Shown here piece by piece: positions 10,541-22,009 of a stretch of 44,997 nt of DNA. The notes under the pieces are model-generated. The model had not been told where the DNA came from. It searched no databases and saw nothing but the letters and a program-made list of their open reading frames with translations. The stretch covers positions 1 through 44,997 of the forward strand of contig JBBHKE010001730.1 in assembly GCA_037447655.1 (NCBI GenBank), in the 5' to 3' direction. Both the position numbers and the translations under genes were made by a program. The DNA is from Zygnema cylindricum. Its lineage: Eukaryota > Streptophyta > Zygnematophyceae > Zygnematales > Zygnemataceae. How positions within the stretch are numbered: the stretch's first letter is position 1; each line of letters opens with the position of its first letter.

Positions 10541-11256
10541 GAACTTGACCCTAAGGCATGTTCTCCATTAGGCGGTCCCAGTAAACACGCGGAGACGTCT
10601 ATTTTTAGTGTTTACTGGCACTGCGTTTCATTATGTCGTGCCAGTAAACATCGTTTCTCAATTATGATTGGCGCCACGTAGGCTGTTTTTCAGATTTTTA
10701 AAATCTAAAAATATTCTTCAAACTGAAAATGTGTACATAATATTTGTACGAGTTGAGACACCCTAAGTAAACAATTATAATGTATGTTTTTTTTGAAAAT
10801 TTTCAAATTCCTAATTAGCGTAAATCACTGCAGTTATTCCTATACGCTAAACAAACCTTTACGCTAATAGCGATTGGCGGTGTACTGCATTGCGGAGTGT
10901 TAGCCATGTGTCAAGGGCTGATTTATGCTGAGCTATGTTAATTATGTGATATTATTTGGAAACCGTTGGTATTTTCACTATTTTGTGTATTGAAAATGAA
11001 CTTGACTCTTGCTATGAAAGTAAAACTGGAACTTGGGAGCGGCGGTGAATTGCGATGGGCGGAATTTAGAGTGGAAAGAATAGGTAGGCGTAGCCGCGTA
11101 GCCAATAGCCAAGCTCCAAATCCAGCCGCCTGCGGAAGAGAATCGGCATGAGAAGAATCGGAGGGAAGTGGTTCGAGAATGTACTTTTCTTGCGTAGCCC
11201 TAAAACGAACGCAGAAAACTTTTCAATTTAGTCACGCGTGTTACTCGGATGGTTAA
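10541..11256. other. Non-coding stretch with a foldback and an orphan MITE end
   Basis: CCAGTAAACAC at about 10577 and GTGTTTACTGG at about 10608 form a short foldback. CCAGTAAACA recurs at about 10640. A single M2-type terminus ends at 10882, followed by TA, but its left partner is absent, so this is a truncated MITE. No gene is recognised. Confidence 0.4.
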
Positions 11257-12066
11257 GGGTATTTTCGCATGTGCTATAGTTATAGTTTTTTTCTGTCGTT
11301 TTCCTCCATAACTTAGAAAAAAACGAGAAAATCCGCAACCGTACCAAAATAGAAATTACAACCGTACAAGTTGCGTTACCCTGAAACTTTATATGTACAA
11401 CATTTTGTCGTCTACCTCGATACAATTTGTCGTTTAGCGCATTTCGACCCACTTTCGCATCCTTTCAACACATGTTCAAACTTTACATCAAATCACCTCG
11501 CGAGGTGATTTGAAATAAAGTCCAATAAGGTGAGCGAATAGGCAGACAGTGGCGCACGTGTCTGAAGGTTTTTACAATTTTTGTGCGTGGAGTACCAACA
11601 AAAAAAACACACTGCAACGTTTCCAATCTGTGCGTAAGTTTTGCGTGCGCTGATCCGTACAGGGGCCGTCTCTCTCAAAATCACGTGTCTTCACACATAC
11701 GGCTTATGAAAAATATTGGCCACCTGTCGGCAAGTGGGAAGACGATAAACGAAACCGCAAATTCTGTCCGACAACGAAAGGTATTATAGGGTTTCGACAC
11801 GTCGACAATGTGGTGTACGGACATTACGAAGTCCACAAAAATTGTACAGCGTGCGGAGAAACGCCTCATATTGAAGGCGAATGGAAGTTTCGCCTCATTT
11901 TATGTACCACTTCATCTGTCACAATTCTTCGTACACGTCTACGTAAGTCACTTTTTTAAGTGACAAGTTATTTCCGTTTACATCCGAATGCTCTGAAAGA
12001 TGTACGGAGAATCTTCGCTAAAAACAAAGTAGCAAGACTAGGTTTCGGTTACATGCGAAAATACCC
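11257..12066. mobile_element. PIF/Harbinger-like MITE
   Basis: Perfect 16-bp inverted termini, GGGTATTTTCGCATGT, are flanked by TAA at 11254-11256 and 12067-12069. A TAA duplication with GGG-starting TIRs fits the Harbinger/Tourist pattern. The element is 810 bp and has no transposase ORF. A lone similar end, TAAGGGTATGGTTACAT, occurs at about 12172 without a visible partner before the gap. Confidence 0.7.
11488..11513. repeat. Perfect 26-bp palindrome
   Basis: TCAAATCACCTCG is followed immediately by its exact reverse complement with no spacer. It lies inside the Harbinger-like element. Its role is unknown. Confidence 0.85.
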
Positions 12067-12486
12067 TAAGTAATTTTATATTCGTACTGGCACATACGTC
12101 ACTGAGCACAATTACATACGGAAATCGTACAATTCAACAAAAATAGGTACAAATTTGTCAAAACTTTTGTCTAAGGGTATGGTTACATCAGACGAAAAGT
12201 GAGGTTTAATACAGAATTTTGTACTTGTCCGTACCATGTCGTACTAATTTTTTGTGAGTTTCTTGAAAACAACATTACAGAAAATAAGATTACGATTCTC
12301 CAAGTATCCGGGAGAATACATCGACCGTCCGATTACATTTTGGTCTTCATCTGCGAAGCAATCGCTCCATACGCCTCTGTATTGGTGAAGTGGAACAGGC
12401 TTCCGTGCACTGAAACCCCCACACACTTTTAAAAGTAAAAAGTAGCTGCGTGCACAGATAGCAGATCCACATCGCTTAACTGACCA

Positions 12487-12533
12487 AGACATAACCACTT
12501 GGGTGGAGCGCCTCCACCCAAGTGGTTATGTCT
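12487..12533. repeat. 22-bp-arm perfect hairpin with 3-base loop
   Basis: The left arm at 12487-12508 (AGACATAACC...GGTGGAG) and the right arm at 12512-12533 are exact reverse complements around CGC. The hairpin is close to the assembly gap. No transposon boundary could be tied to it. Confidence 0.85.
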
Positions 12534-12591
12534 CCGCATACCTCGCTAACGAAGCGTCTACTTCTGGTTTTACATTAGCCTGCCAGCTACA

Positions 12592-12601
12592 NNNNNNNNN
12601 N
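12592..12601. other. Assembly gap (10 N)
   Basis: Ten consecutive N. The true length is unknown, so features on either side may not be adjacent. Confidence 0.99.
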
Positions 12602-14220
12602 CGTTCACGGTTTCCGTTTCGTTAAGGTTTTCGGTTAGTCGTCGGTGGTTAACAATAGCGTGCCCGTATTCTGTTTTGTCCAACATGATGTGAGTCCCGT
12701 TTTTCAATCCCTTGACCAAAGCCGACCTTGATGTCGGTGTTCTGAAGGATACTATGTTATCCTTCGTTGTTTCAATACTTAACTGCACTTTACAGATTGA
12801 GACTGGGCCACAGTATTTACGAGACGATCAGCTAACCTGGGTTTGATTGTAGGATTACTGTCGATTGTCGTTCTAGATGCCCTTTTAGAATTTCCGACGC
12901 GCGGCAAGGTGTTACATGGGGAGGCGATTACGATGTATCTTGCCTACGGTACATTACCACGGTGGTGGTAAACGGAGGTCGGACTGCGGAGTTAATCCAG
13001 TGCAAAGGTGGTGGCACCATTACATGGCATCCGTTCTATGTAGCATTAGCGGAGGGGTACATTGTGGAACGGCGCGCAGCCTTTAAGATTTTCCCGTAGA
13101 TCTTGCTGTTAGCTGTCATTAGGATGTTAGTTTGGGTCCAATCGACTAGCAGAGCATTTATGACACCGGGTCAGAGTTAGACATTTCACGTCAATTCATA
13201 ACTTTGTTGCTTCCTATTGTATCATAGGAAGTCTTGTGGCTGTAGTTCCAGCCGAAACCAGTTCCCTAACTTTTTGCCCTGAGTGTAGTACAACCTGTTT
13301 TGTCTTATGCCCGTGCGATAACAATTGGTGGCTGCTGATTGGCTTTTGGAATTGCTTTGCCTTTGGCACTTGCAGTAGAACAAACTTTGGTTGTATAAGG
13401 CACTTGGGGCTGAAGGAGACAGGTTGCTTTTATAGTACTGTCTCCGAGAAAACCTCCAGAGAATTAAATCAATGTTTTTGTTGGAGAACGTTTGCATTTT
13501 GTTGTGGACTCTATTGCCATCTTTGTTTTGGATTGTTTTTTATGGAGTTCGTAGCACGGGTGGGTAGTTGGCACTATCCTCGCTTTGGGCGGTTTGGACT
13601 TTCGCTGTTTGAAACTAAGAAGAGTCTTGTCGGATCCGTACAGTGGAATCGGGAGGGGTGAGGGAGATTCTTACCTGTCTTCGGGGCCATTGGGAGAGTT
13701 TTCTTCTTCTGAGTTTGGTCATCGTTGCACTCCGGGGTATGTGATTTCACTTCACTATTATCATTTATTTATATCTTTATTTCCATTCTCTGGGGCAAGG
13801 TGATGTTGTTTAATCTGAGAGAGCCGATATTTGATATTTATATATTTCTGAGTGGGAGTTCTTTGCACACTCTTGTGGTCATCTTTGGTTTTTGGTCTAG
13901 AATTCTTGCGGGCCGGATTGAACGACCCTCCGTTCCTCCCTATTCTTTAGAGAGTGGTCGGGAGTGTAGCACTTAGTGAGTTTCCGGCAGAAAAGCACAT
14001 AAATCTGGGTGGGGTACAAAGTACTTTTTCTTTTTACTCCATTCTTCATTATACTTATGCATACCCCTGGGGGGGGGAAGGGACAGAGAAGGGCATTGTC
14101 ATAGATCCGGGGGGGTATCAACATTTGGGGGAATTGTAGGTTTCTCATGCACACCTCCTTGGACATCTCACCTAAACACCCCGGTTTCCAAGCACGCTCG
14201 ACAACCCTAGTCATCACTTT
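12602..14220. other. Unassigned stretch
   Basis: The longest ORF (13236-13661 +, 141 residues, Cys- and Phe-rich) has no domain I recognise and no supporting context. It may be untranslated repeat DNA. Runs of G occur near 14068 and 14109. It could be the decayed interior of the L2 element whose pol end follows. Confidence 0.3.
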
Positions 14221-14391
14221 AAAAGCAAGCACATTGATATCAAGCTACAATTTGTAAGACAGAAGGTGATGAACATAATTTTGAAACTTAGTTATTTGAT
14301 GGATGAGATGATAGTAGCAGATATGATGACTAAGCCTTTACCTGCACCTAAATTGAAATTTTGTAGAGAGGCATGTGGACTTAGTGGCTGA
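14221..14391 (+). pseudogene. Copia pol 3' end (RNase H C-terminus), L2 family
   Basis: The frame starting at 14221 reads through a KHIDIK start, a FVRQKV segment, ADMMTKPLP, and a final KLKFCREACGLSG before TGA at 14389-14391. This is the standard C-terminal end of Ty1/copia RNase H: the KH(I/M)DI box, the MMTKPLP box and the CGL ending. Everything upstream has decayed beyond recognition. A purine tract (about 14403-14414) and an LTR follow, as expected for the 3' end of an element. Confidence 0.8.
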
Positions 14392-14418
14392 GAGAGTCTA
14401 AAGGTTTAGGGGAGTTTC

Positions 14419-15072
14419 TGATTTGGAAACCTTTAGTCCTCTCTAAATCTCGTGTGTAAGAAAGAGATTCTAGTCGGTTTTGTGTACAGACTGAATCTAC
14501 GTAGACAAGGTTTGGTGTGGTATGTAACTCCCAAGGGAGTTCAAAGATTCGATACACTCCATGTACACGTGTTAGTCCGTGGGGAAGTGAAGCTTGGTTG
14601 AGTTGGTTTTTAAAGTACACATTTACTTAAGGGACCAAATTTACACGTGGAGGTTCATCTTTGCTGATGAATGAATGTGCGGACAGCGGACGGAGTTCGC
14701 CATCATTTTTGGAAGAGAAATATTGACCGAGCCGACATTTCAGGAGACGAACTTTGACTGCGTACTTTAGCGGCGGCTAGGGTTAAGGATTGATGTAAAA
14801 ACTTGTACTATTGACGGCGAGGTTTAGTTTGATTAATGTTTAAGTGTATCACCAGACCACGGTAATTGTAGTACGGTGTAGATCAGTTGTAGGTTCACTT
14901 TGTATATGTTGGACTTAGAATAATTTAGAGTTAGGAATTCCTTGTATGGAAAAACTGCAAAGCACTTTTTGGGAATATTGAATTGTAAGATCATTGTGAT
15001 CTTTTGGCAGGTTATTATGAAATTTTGCATGTGGTTTTTTTGGTTTGTTTTCTTTGTTGTGGCAAATTTGCA
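14419..15072 (+). mobile_element. LTR of L2-family Copia (copy 1)
   Basis: It starts TGATTTGGAAACC just after the purine tract and ends ATTTGCA. The start matches 22010 (TGTTTTGGAAAC) and 30839 (TGTTCTGAAC). The segment 14475-14650 aligns with 30854-31020. The end, together with the TGTGTGTCTGG leader, aligns with 24040-24150. It has pol sequence on its left and leader/gag sequence on its right, so it is an LTR shared by two head-to-tail element copies. Confidence 0.6.
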
Positions 15073-15590
15073 GACCTATTGTGTGTCTGGTTTCCTTGGG
15101 GCTTCATTGTGAAGTCGGTCATTTGTGGGTATTCGTGAGAGTTTCCTCTCTTGTATTTTGATTGTGACAATGGCAACTGCTCCTGCTTCCTCTTCTTCTT
15201 CAGAGCCAACAATTGCCTCAAACGAACAGAATACGTTCTGGAGGCCCTCACATCTTGCCTCCAAAAGTGCAATGCGGTGGTCCGCCGCTGCTAAACGGCG
15301 TCGCGCAACCCGCTGTTCATCTCCCTCCTCAAGTACAATCTCCAACGCATCGTGTTGAGGCGGAGGGGTTTTGGGTGCAACCTCCTTGTATTCTAAAATT
15401 CAAGGAGCCATGGGTGCCGCAAGTGGGTGTGGTTCCTCCATTTCCTCGTCCACGGGTTCCCACTTGGGCACTTTATGTAATTTGAAAGAGATGTGATTCC
15501 GCACTCGCGGCTTCTCGTGCTTTCTTTCGGGCTTGCTTAAGTGCACGTACCTATAGGGTATCCTTGGCCCGTTCGATAAAATAATGAAGA
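15073..15590 (+). pseudogene. L2 leader and gag-like 5' fragment
   Basis: The first about 50 bases match the post-LTR leader at 24093-24145. An ATG at 15171 opens a Ser/Ala-rich frame, and a second overlapping frame (15213-15485) is Pro- and Val-rich. This suggests one gag start broken by a frameshift. No zinc knuckle is reached. The sequence is cut at 15590 by a minus-strand LTR. Assignment to gag rests on position, not on a domain. Confidence 0.4.
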
Positions 15591-16578
15591 TACAATTTTG
15601 TGTCCCCCATTTGGACTGCAAAATTCATGAAGCCTCAAGGTAGTTTTTCACTAACCCACTTTCAACTAGAACAACTGCTACCTAAACAGACAAAAATACA
15701 ATCTGGCTACACCTTTGTGTTGTGTGGACTCCCTTGAGTCCACAACAAAAAAAATAACTGAAAACGCCTAACGAGGCGATTAATTATTAAATGGCAAAGA
15801 TGCCAATATTTATACAAGCTTGTTGGGAGAGAGGCAGCTACCTCCTCAATCCTCTAAGTCCTAAACCCTTCTCACAACCCCTATCTACTGATGTACAAAC
15901 CAGAAGACTGTAGAGTATAGAAATGTACTATGGCCAATCTACTTTCTGTACGTCCTGTGTACGACAAAGCCATGGAGTGGATGCTTGTCTCCTCCACACT
16001 TGTCCTTGCGCTCTTGGAGATTCGTGCTTCCCAATGATATCTTGCCACGTGTTGATAGGTTATGTCACGTCCAAAAACTGCCAAGGCGGCCATTCCGCGA
16101 TCTCGACGATGATGAGGGCCGTCGGATCCAAACCGCCTTTTAATGCTAGCAGTTCAAAATAACAAATGTCTGGTACATTTGTTTCGTGGGTACTAAAACG
16201 CAACTAGTTTCTATGTCCTCAATTTGTTATTCCGTTAATTGAATTAATAATCTAGCTAATGTTTAAAGAGTTATCAAACCCTATGTATCCTAACGAACTA
16301 CTACGACAAACCGGTAAGAGCTGACAGCTACGCTCGCTCTGCCGGTCGGAGGTTCGAGTCTTAGCGGACTCAACCTTTTTTTTGAGAGTGACGTCACTCT
16401 TTAGTCCTGCCTATGGAGCTAAGGCAGCCATGGCTCTACCGCTCTCTCTTTTCTTTAATGACTACAAGTATGGGGGCTAGAGAAAGAAGGTGGAGGCAAA
16501 CTGCCTATGCTTTTTCTTTTAGCATTCTAATCAATTAAGACCTATAAAATATCTCTCATAAATCTAGTGATTTCAACA
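15591..16578 (-). mobile_element. 3' LTR of Copia element A
   Basis: On the minus strand it starts TGTTGAAATCACT at 16578 and ends AAATTGTA at 15591 (expected final CA mutated to TA), 988 bp in all. It aligns along its length with both LTRs of H. Conserved marks are the antisense tRNA-like block (about 16318-16365), ACACGTGGC (16044-16052), GTAC motifs (about 15930-15965), TATAAATA (15807-15814), and the ATG at 15611-15609 that opens the family's gag. Confidence 0.85.
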
Positions 16579-17240
16579 ATCCCCTTGTTTTCTAGTCTAA
16601 TTTTTAGTTTCTCTTTTAACCCACATTTTTCTCTACAGAATTTTAACTTTGGAGAGGGCACAGGCTTTGTCATCATTTCAGCTACCATTTCCGCATCACC
16701 TCTATACAGAAGATTCACAATTTTGTTTTCAACATTTCCCCTCACAAAACTCAATCTTATATCTATGTGCTTTGTCTAAAAATGATGTTTTGGATTAGTT
16801 GCGATTGCAATTGCAGTCTGATTATCACAAAAACACTTCATGCACTCCCTTCTTCATATACCCCAGATCTTGCAATAAAGACTTGACCCACATCGGCTCT
16901 TTCACAGCAGAACAAGAGGCCATATACTTAGCCTCCATAGTGGACTGAGCAACCACCTTTTGTTGCTTGCTACTCCAACAGCAAGCACCTTCCCCAACAT
17001 ATAATAGATACTCAGAAGTGCAGCTTCTCATAGGTGCACCCCAATAACTTGCATCACTCCAAGTAGTGATGTCAGTGTGCTCCCCTCCCAAATGCAACCA
17101 TATATCCCTGGATCCCACCAAGTATCTCATGACTCTCTTGGTTGCCTCTTAGTCTCTCTTCCTACGATCATTAAGACTCCTATTGAGGACTCCAACTGCT
17201 GTTGCTATGTCCGGTCTAGTACAATTCATATTGTAAATTA
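16579..17240 (-). pseudogene. Copia pol fragment of element A (RNase H)
   Basis: Read on the minus strand, the fragment begins just after the family's FLNCTRPDIA region at about 17240. It runs through DITTWSDASYWGA, CCWSSKQQKVVAQSTMEAKYMAS, the FVRGNVENKIV segment and MTKPVPSPKL to a CGLKEKLK ending near 16600. The RNase H acidic residues in WSDAS and EAKY are present. A one-base insertion removes the normal stop. The rest of pol is missing because element F inserted at 17240/17241. Confidence 0.85.
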
Positions 17241-17728
17241 TGTTAGCGTCAAAATGGTAATCGGTTGTCGCGGCTTGTCGCGCGACTAAATAGTTTCAGT
17301 TTGTCTTTTTTTGTCAAGCGTGTGGTCTTGTCTTTTGTCTTACTATGTTTCGTAGGTTGTTTTGAAGATTCCCGGTCTCGCGTAGATTCGGTTTCGCGAC
17401 GACAAGGTACAGATATTGTTTGGTGTGTTATGTTTTGTCGCTATTTGGTTTTGTGTGTACTTTCGGGTAGTACATTAGTACTATGTAGTTTTGTGTTGTT
17501 TTGTTTGTTTGGTTTTATTATGTGCGCACTATAACTTTGACTTTGTTTATAGTTTAAAGTGGTGACATGACGCCTGATATATACAATATACTGCAGAGTA
17601 GTGGGAGGGAAAAATACACACTGTATAGGGGAAAAATGTTCATAAAATATATTTGCTTTTATGGACTGTCCTCTCTTGTGTAAAAATATTTTTATTGATG
17701 CTTCCTCTGAATTGTTAAGATCCTATCA
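17241..17728 (+). mobile_element. 5' LTR of Copia element F
   Basis: It begins TGTTAGCGTC exactly where A's RNase H homology stops, and ends CCTATCA. TGTTAG/CTATCA form imperfect short inverted ends. It is T-rich with several GTAC cores near 17457-17480. At 488 bp it is unrelated in sequence to the H-family LTRs. A canonical primer site follows after two bases. Confidence 0.75.
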
Positions 17729-17730
17729 AG

Positions 17731-17743
17731 TGGTATCGGAGCC
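17731..17743 (+). promoter_or_regulatory. Primer-binding site of F (initiator tRNA-Met 3' end)
   Basis: TGGTATCGGAGCC matches the complement of the 3' end of initiator tRNA-Met (usual plant Copia site TGGTATCAGAGC) with one A-to-G change. It contrasts with the internal-tRNA site of the H/C/E family in the same window. Confidence 0.85.
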
Positions 17744-17787
17744 TCTGTGCTCCATTGAGGTGTAGAAGGGTGGCTAGTTTGGCCGCC

Positions 17788-19437
17788 ATGGGGAGAAATA
17801 AGAAAAATACCCCTTCTCCTATGATGCCTTCTTCTTCTACGGTGATTCCTCAACCTCCGGATCCGGGTCCTCCGGATCCATCCGAATCCAAATTAACGTC
17901 AAATCCGGAAGTAGAAACTCCATTTGCTTTCACCGGCAAAACGTTTGAGGAGGCCTTTCCGATCGATCCGATCAGACCAAAGAAGGAGAATGAAGGGAAA
18001 AAGAAGGAGGAAGATGATGCAATGGAAGATTGTCTTCAAAAACTGATGGATGGTCCTTTTCGCTATGTTGATCAACAGATCTCCAATGCAAACCGTGTTA
18101 CAAGACCTCCATTTTTTGGAGGTCCCATTCCGACATAAAGCGTCGTTGATACGGAAGGAGATGAAGTAGATGAAGAGGAGAGGAGGGAATAAATTCGAAA
18201 GGGGAAACTTCCCATCGATGATGATTGGAGTGAAGGAGATGAACAAGTTGAATCTATGTCCGGGAAGATCGTCATCTTCAATAGAACGAGTTATCAATCA
18301 TGGAAGAAGTATATCAAAGGTCAATTTAAATTGAAGCGACTTTGGAAGGTGGTAAAAGGGGTGGACAAGATGCCTACCTCGGATCGGAGAGCTTATTGCG
18401 TATGGACAAAGAAAAATCTTTCCGCTGTTGGCGGTTTATTTCAATCATATAGCTCTTCCATACATGACTTATTTCTCACTCGAAAATTCGCCCATGATTG
18501 TTGGGTAGCCCTTGAAAATCATTTTGAGAAGAGTCTTAAAAATAAAGGACAACACATTTTTACCGACAATACATACTTCAAGGTGAAACTGAACGAATCT
18601 ATCGATGAGGCCGCAAAAATATTTAATATTATTATCGAGCAACTCACAAATATGGGAAAATTTATTGTGGAGAATGATAAGGCATCGGTCTTCACACATG
18701 CTCTACCGGAGAAAATAATACATTTATGGGATATTCTCTTATAGAGGGATTCGAATACCTTGAATTCAATTATTACATTCCTCAAATATACCGAAGCAAA
18801 TCATCCTAGCTCATCAAGGGGAACTCAACCGACCAGTTCCCTCAATGCGACGACACCGGAAACGCCTGATTTAAACTATCTTCGGGGAAGAGGAGGTAGG
18901 AGTCAAGGAAATCCGAGAGGAAGAGGTGGAAGAGGACACGAAAGGGCTGGGAGATCGCCCTCCCAGCTCGGATATTCAGATTTGACCAATATTGCCTGCT
19001 TTCAGTGCGGCAAACTTTGTCATATGGCGGCCTCTTGTCCAGACAAGGAGCGCCAATGTAATTTTTGCAGGAAATGGGGCCATAAAAGCCCCCAATGTTA
19101 TTCAAGGCCAGATAATAGAAGCGGCGGCAGTAGAGGCGGCGGCATCGGTAAATGAGACGGCGGCGGCCGGTAAAATGGTCACGACGGCGGTCGTCTCGGC
19201 GGCCGCAGTGGTCGCGGAGGCCGCCATGGAAGGGGAGGAGGACATTTCGTTGGTGACGAGCATTTTGAAGGGGAAGGTGAAGGACCGCAGATATTTTCGG
19301 TCCTTAACTTGTCGTGTGAATTGTTGGCAGGTACTACAAAACAAAAAAAGGACTGGATAATCGATTCGGGTGCGTCGCATCACGTATGTACGGGTAACGA
19401 TAGTGGTCCTCTGTCGTGCATGTGTCAAATATCGTGA
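17788..19437 (+). pseudogene. gag and protease start of Copia element F
   Basis: ATG at 17788 sits in a good plant context and opens a Pro/Ser-rich N-terminus. A gag core at 18256-18744 has the SYQSWKKYIKG, LW and HDLFLTRKF patterns of UBN2-type plant Copia gag. After an in-frame TAG (18742) and a Gly/Arg-rich linker come two zinc knuckles of form CX2CX4HX4C (CFQCGKLCHMAASC, then CNFCRKWGHKSPQC, about 19008-19096). The same frame reaches the protease site DWIIDSGASHHV, with the catalytic Asp codon at 19363. The frame has stops near 18136, 18190, 18742 and 19153, and ends at 19437. Integrase, RT and the 3' LTR are absent. Confidence 0.8.
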
Positions 19438-20379
19438 GGATGCAGACAATATCATCAGTTGTGCTCCACTTAAACCCAAATGATGAAAGATATTGTGAAT
19501 GAAATAAGACGTAAAAGTGAAAAATGGATAAATACAACAACAGGGAAGGTGGAATAAAAAGAAAGGTCAATGACTTAGCTGGTTATGGTTAGGTCGTTTT
19601 ATTCCCCCCCCCCTTTGCACTTTAGTGTTGTTTTTTTGTCTACAATATACCGCAAAAGCGACCCAAAACTATCAACCAAAAAGCTAAGCAAATCTAGTCC
19701 AATTATTAATTTATTGAAATGAATGCCCTCTACATAACAGAATGCATTTCCAAATGCATTACCAGAAAATCCCCATCAGACACAGCATAGGTCTCCCAAC
19801 AAGACACAACACAGATCAGACACACCATAAGTCTCCAAACCTGCGACCATTTCACACTGACCAAACACTAATAGGTTTGCAAATATGCGAAAAAACTAGG
19901 ACCACCCTGGGACAAATGCATACACAGGTGCTTTTAACAATAAGACAAATACATGCACAATGCATGATAAGAAACATAAGATTAACATATATAAATAAAA
20001 ATTATTGAATGCCATCCCACATAACCAAATGTATAATCAGATAATTAAATGTATGACTTAAATACAAGAACTAATCGGCAACCCTAAATTACTAAATATT
20101 TAGTCCCTACTTTTCTAACCAGCATTGATAATATCGCTAACAAAGCTGATAGCTATATATACATTTGTAAGCTGTCAGCCAATCACGTAACTGTCACTAA
20201 GTCCTATGTAGGCGTAACAAACTACTACTAAGATTAATTAAATCATAAGCGTACACTTGAGAATCAACACTCAAAAGCATACACTTGTCTACAAGTACGA
20301 CACTACACACACACTAATTAAACTGTCGAAACCTTAAACCACTAATAAATAAATCACACAATATAAAACATTTGTAAAA
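19438..20379. other. AT-rich stretch, nothing recognised
   Basis: No coding or transposon end was identified. It lies between the truncated F and a dispersed repeat. A run of nine C occurs at about 19604. Confidence 0.3.
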
Positions 20380-20870
20380 CAGCGGCGGACGCCGTCCGCT
20401 GTCAAATGTAGCATAATCCACTTACCGAAATGATGGCGTACTTTCCAAAATCATTTCCGTACGATAACCGCATCCACTTCATTAAATGCGGCTTGTCACA
20501 TTTAGAATACATGTCATTTTGCCAAACTCGCCGCCCGTCGCAAATAAGGTACACCTCTCCAAAATAGATGCGTCGTACCGGCGGCGTCCCTTTTTCATTA
20601 ATGCGCCTGTCACATTGTGTTTCGTACGGCTGGCGTACAATTTGAACCTTTCAAATATTTCACATCGGATCACTTCGCGATCCGTCGTCCATTTCACTTA
20701 CGCGAACCGTACTTTTACATATGTTTCTTCGCGTCACTTAATACCTACGTTTCAACCAATTCAAATATTTCATATCGGATCGCGAAGCGATCCGCCGTAC
20801 ATTTTCCAATGTTTGTTCGCGCCACTCAATTAGTCCGTCACGTCACTTTAATTTCACCCGTGCTCCGCTA
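20380..20870 (+). repeat. Dispersed repeat R1, copy 1
   Basis: It aligns in patches with 23225-23495. Shared marks are the palindrome GCGGACGCCGTCCGC, AAATGTA.CA, CCGTAC, CGTACCGGCGGCGT, and CACATCGGATCGCTTCGCGAT. The last motif is duplicated within this copy (about 20661-20690 and 20770-20800). It is non-coding. In the second copy this sequence belongs to an inverted-repeat element. Confidence 0.55.
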
Positions 20871-20928
20871 GCCTGACATTGCAGTTGCGCTGCTCTGCCA
20901 TCGCAATTGTAGCAGCCTTCTTACTTTT

Positions 20929-22009
20929 GCTAAAGGTGCTCCAATCTATATCCTTGTTACAATGGTTTATATAGTGGGAAACCATGATGAGGGGTGCATT
21001 GTTTGAAAACTGCTTTGGGGCATTATTAGTGGTCGTGCGCGTCGGCCAACTTTAAAATTTGGAGTTCCACCAAGGTTTTGAGGATGTCGATTCAGAGGAG
21101 GATCTCCAAAGGCAGAGGTGTTAGAGGATGTTGGGGAAAACATCGTGTCGGACAAAAAGATGGAGAAAGGGAAGGAGAAACTCACATCGGTGGTTACTAG
21201 ATCGGTTACGGTAGCAGATGTTGAGGAAATCGAGGCAAATGACACTGAAATCTCAAATTTCAACAACACTGTGGCGACCCATTTTATTCTCAGATGTCTC
21301 ACTCAAGCAGTTGGTACACCTCATCTTCATATGGACAGGACGGATGAGTTGTGGGAGGCTGTAGTAAACATTTACAATAGTGGTACGATTCAGAAGCAGA
21401 AGCTGGCAGATCAGAAGGTGCAAGCATATGTGTACAAAGTGGGAAAGATGTTACACTTCTGTAATGACTTGGCCGCGTTATTCATAGAGTTTGAGAGTAC
21501 AAAAAAAAGGGAGACCAAGAAAGAAAAAGTGAATACTTTGTTGATGAAACCCTAGATGATTATGAAAACATTATTAACAGGATTCAAGATTTGCCAAATC
21601 ATCGATGGATCTGGAACTCCGTTGTGGGGATGATTTTGATTTGGGAAAGCACAATTGAGATTCGGAAAGGAGGAAAGAGTATTAAGGCATTGGCTGCTCG
21701 AACTTATTCGGAAGATAATGATTCCAAGAAACCTTATGGAAAGTTTGGTGGATGAGGAAGAGGAAGAGGAAACCAAGCAGACGGATCTAGATCGAAGCCT
21801 CCGAAAGGGGTCTGTCACTTTTGTAAGAAGCCGCGACATTACATGGCGGAGTGAACAAAACTGACAGAGCTCAGATTCAAGGAGGGGCAGATCGGAAAAT
21901 CAACCGCAGGAAATAAGAAAGCATTTGTTGCAACACATGTCACGGGAGAGGATTCCGAAGAAGACAATAGAGAACTTCTCCTCAACAAAGAGCTGGAGGT
22001 GAAAGGTGT
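20929..22009 (+). pseudogene. Partial Copia gag (element G, C-like)
   Basis: It is homologous to the gag of element C from the KGFIYWETMMRGAL region onward. The readable frame 21118-21555 covers the middle of gag (NNTVATHFILRCLTQ, then HLHMDRTDELWEAV, then YKVGKMLHFCNDLAALF). The zinc knuckle near 21807-21855 reads CHFCKKPRHYMAE and then a stop replaces the last Cys. Homology ends at about 22009, where an L2 LTR begins. There is no LTR or pol of its own. Confidence 0.8.

Noticed and set aside
12487-12533. Intrinsic transcription terminator
   Set aside because: The window is eukaryotic and there is no following T-run or gene; a hairpin alone is not evidence.
13236-13661. 141-residue Cys/Phe-rich ORF
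   Set aside because: No known domain, no intron or promoter context, and it sits in a region likely to be decayed retrotransposon interior.
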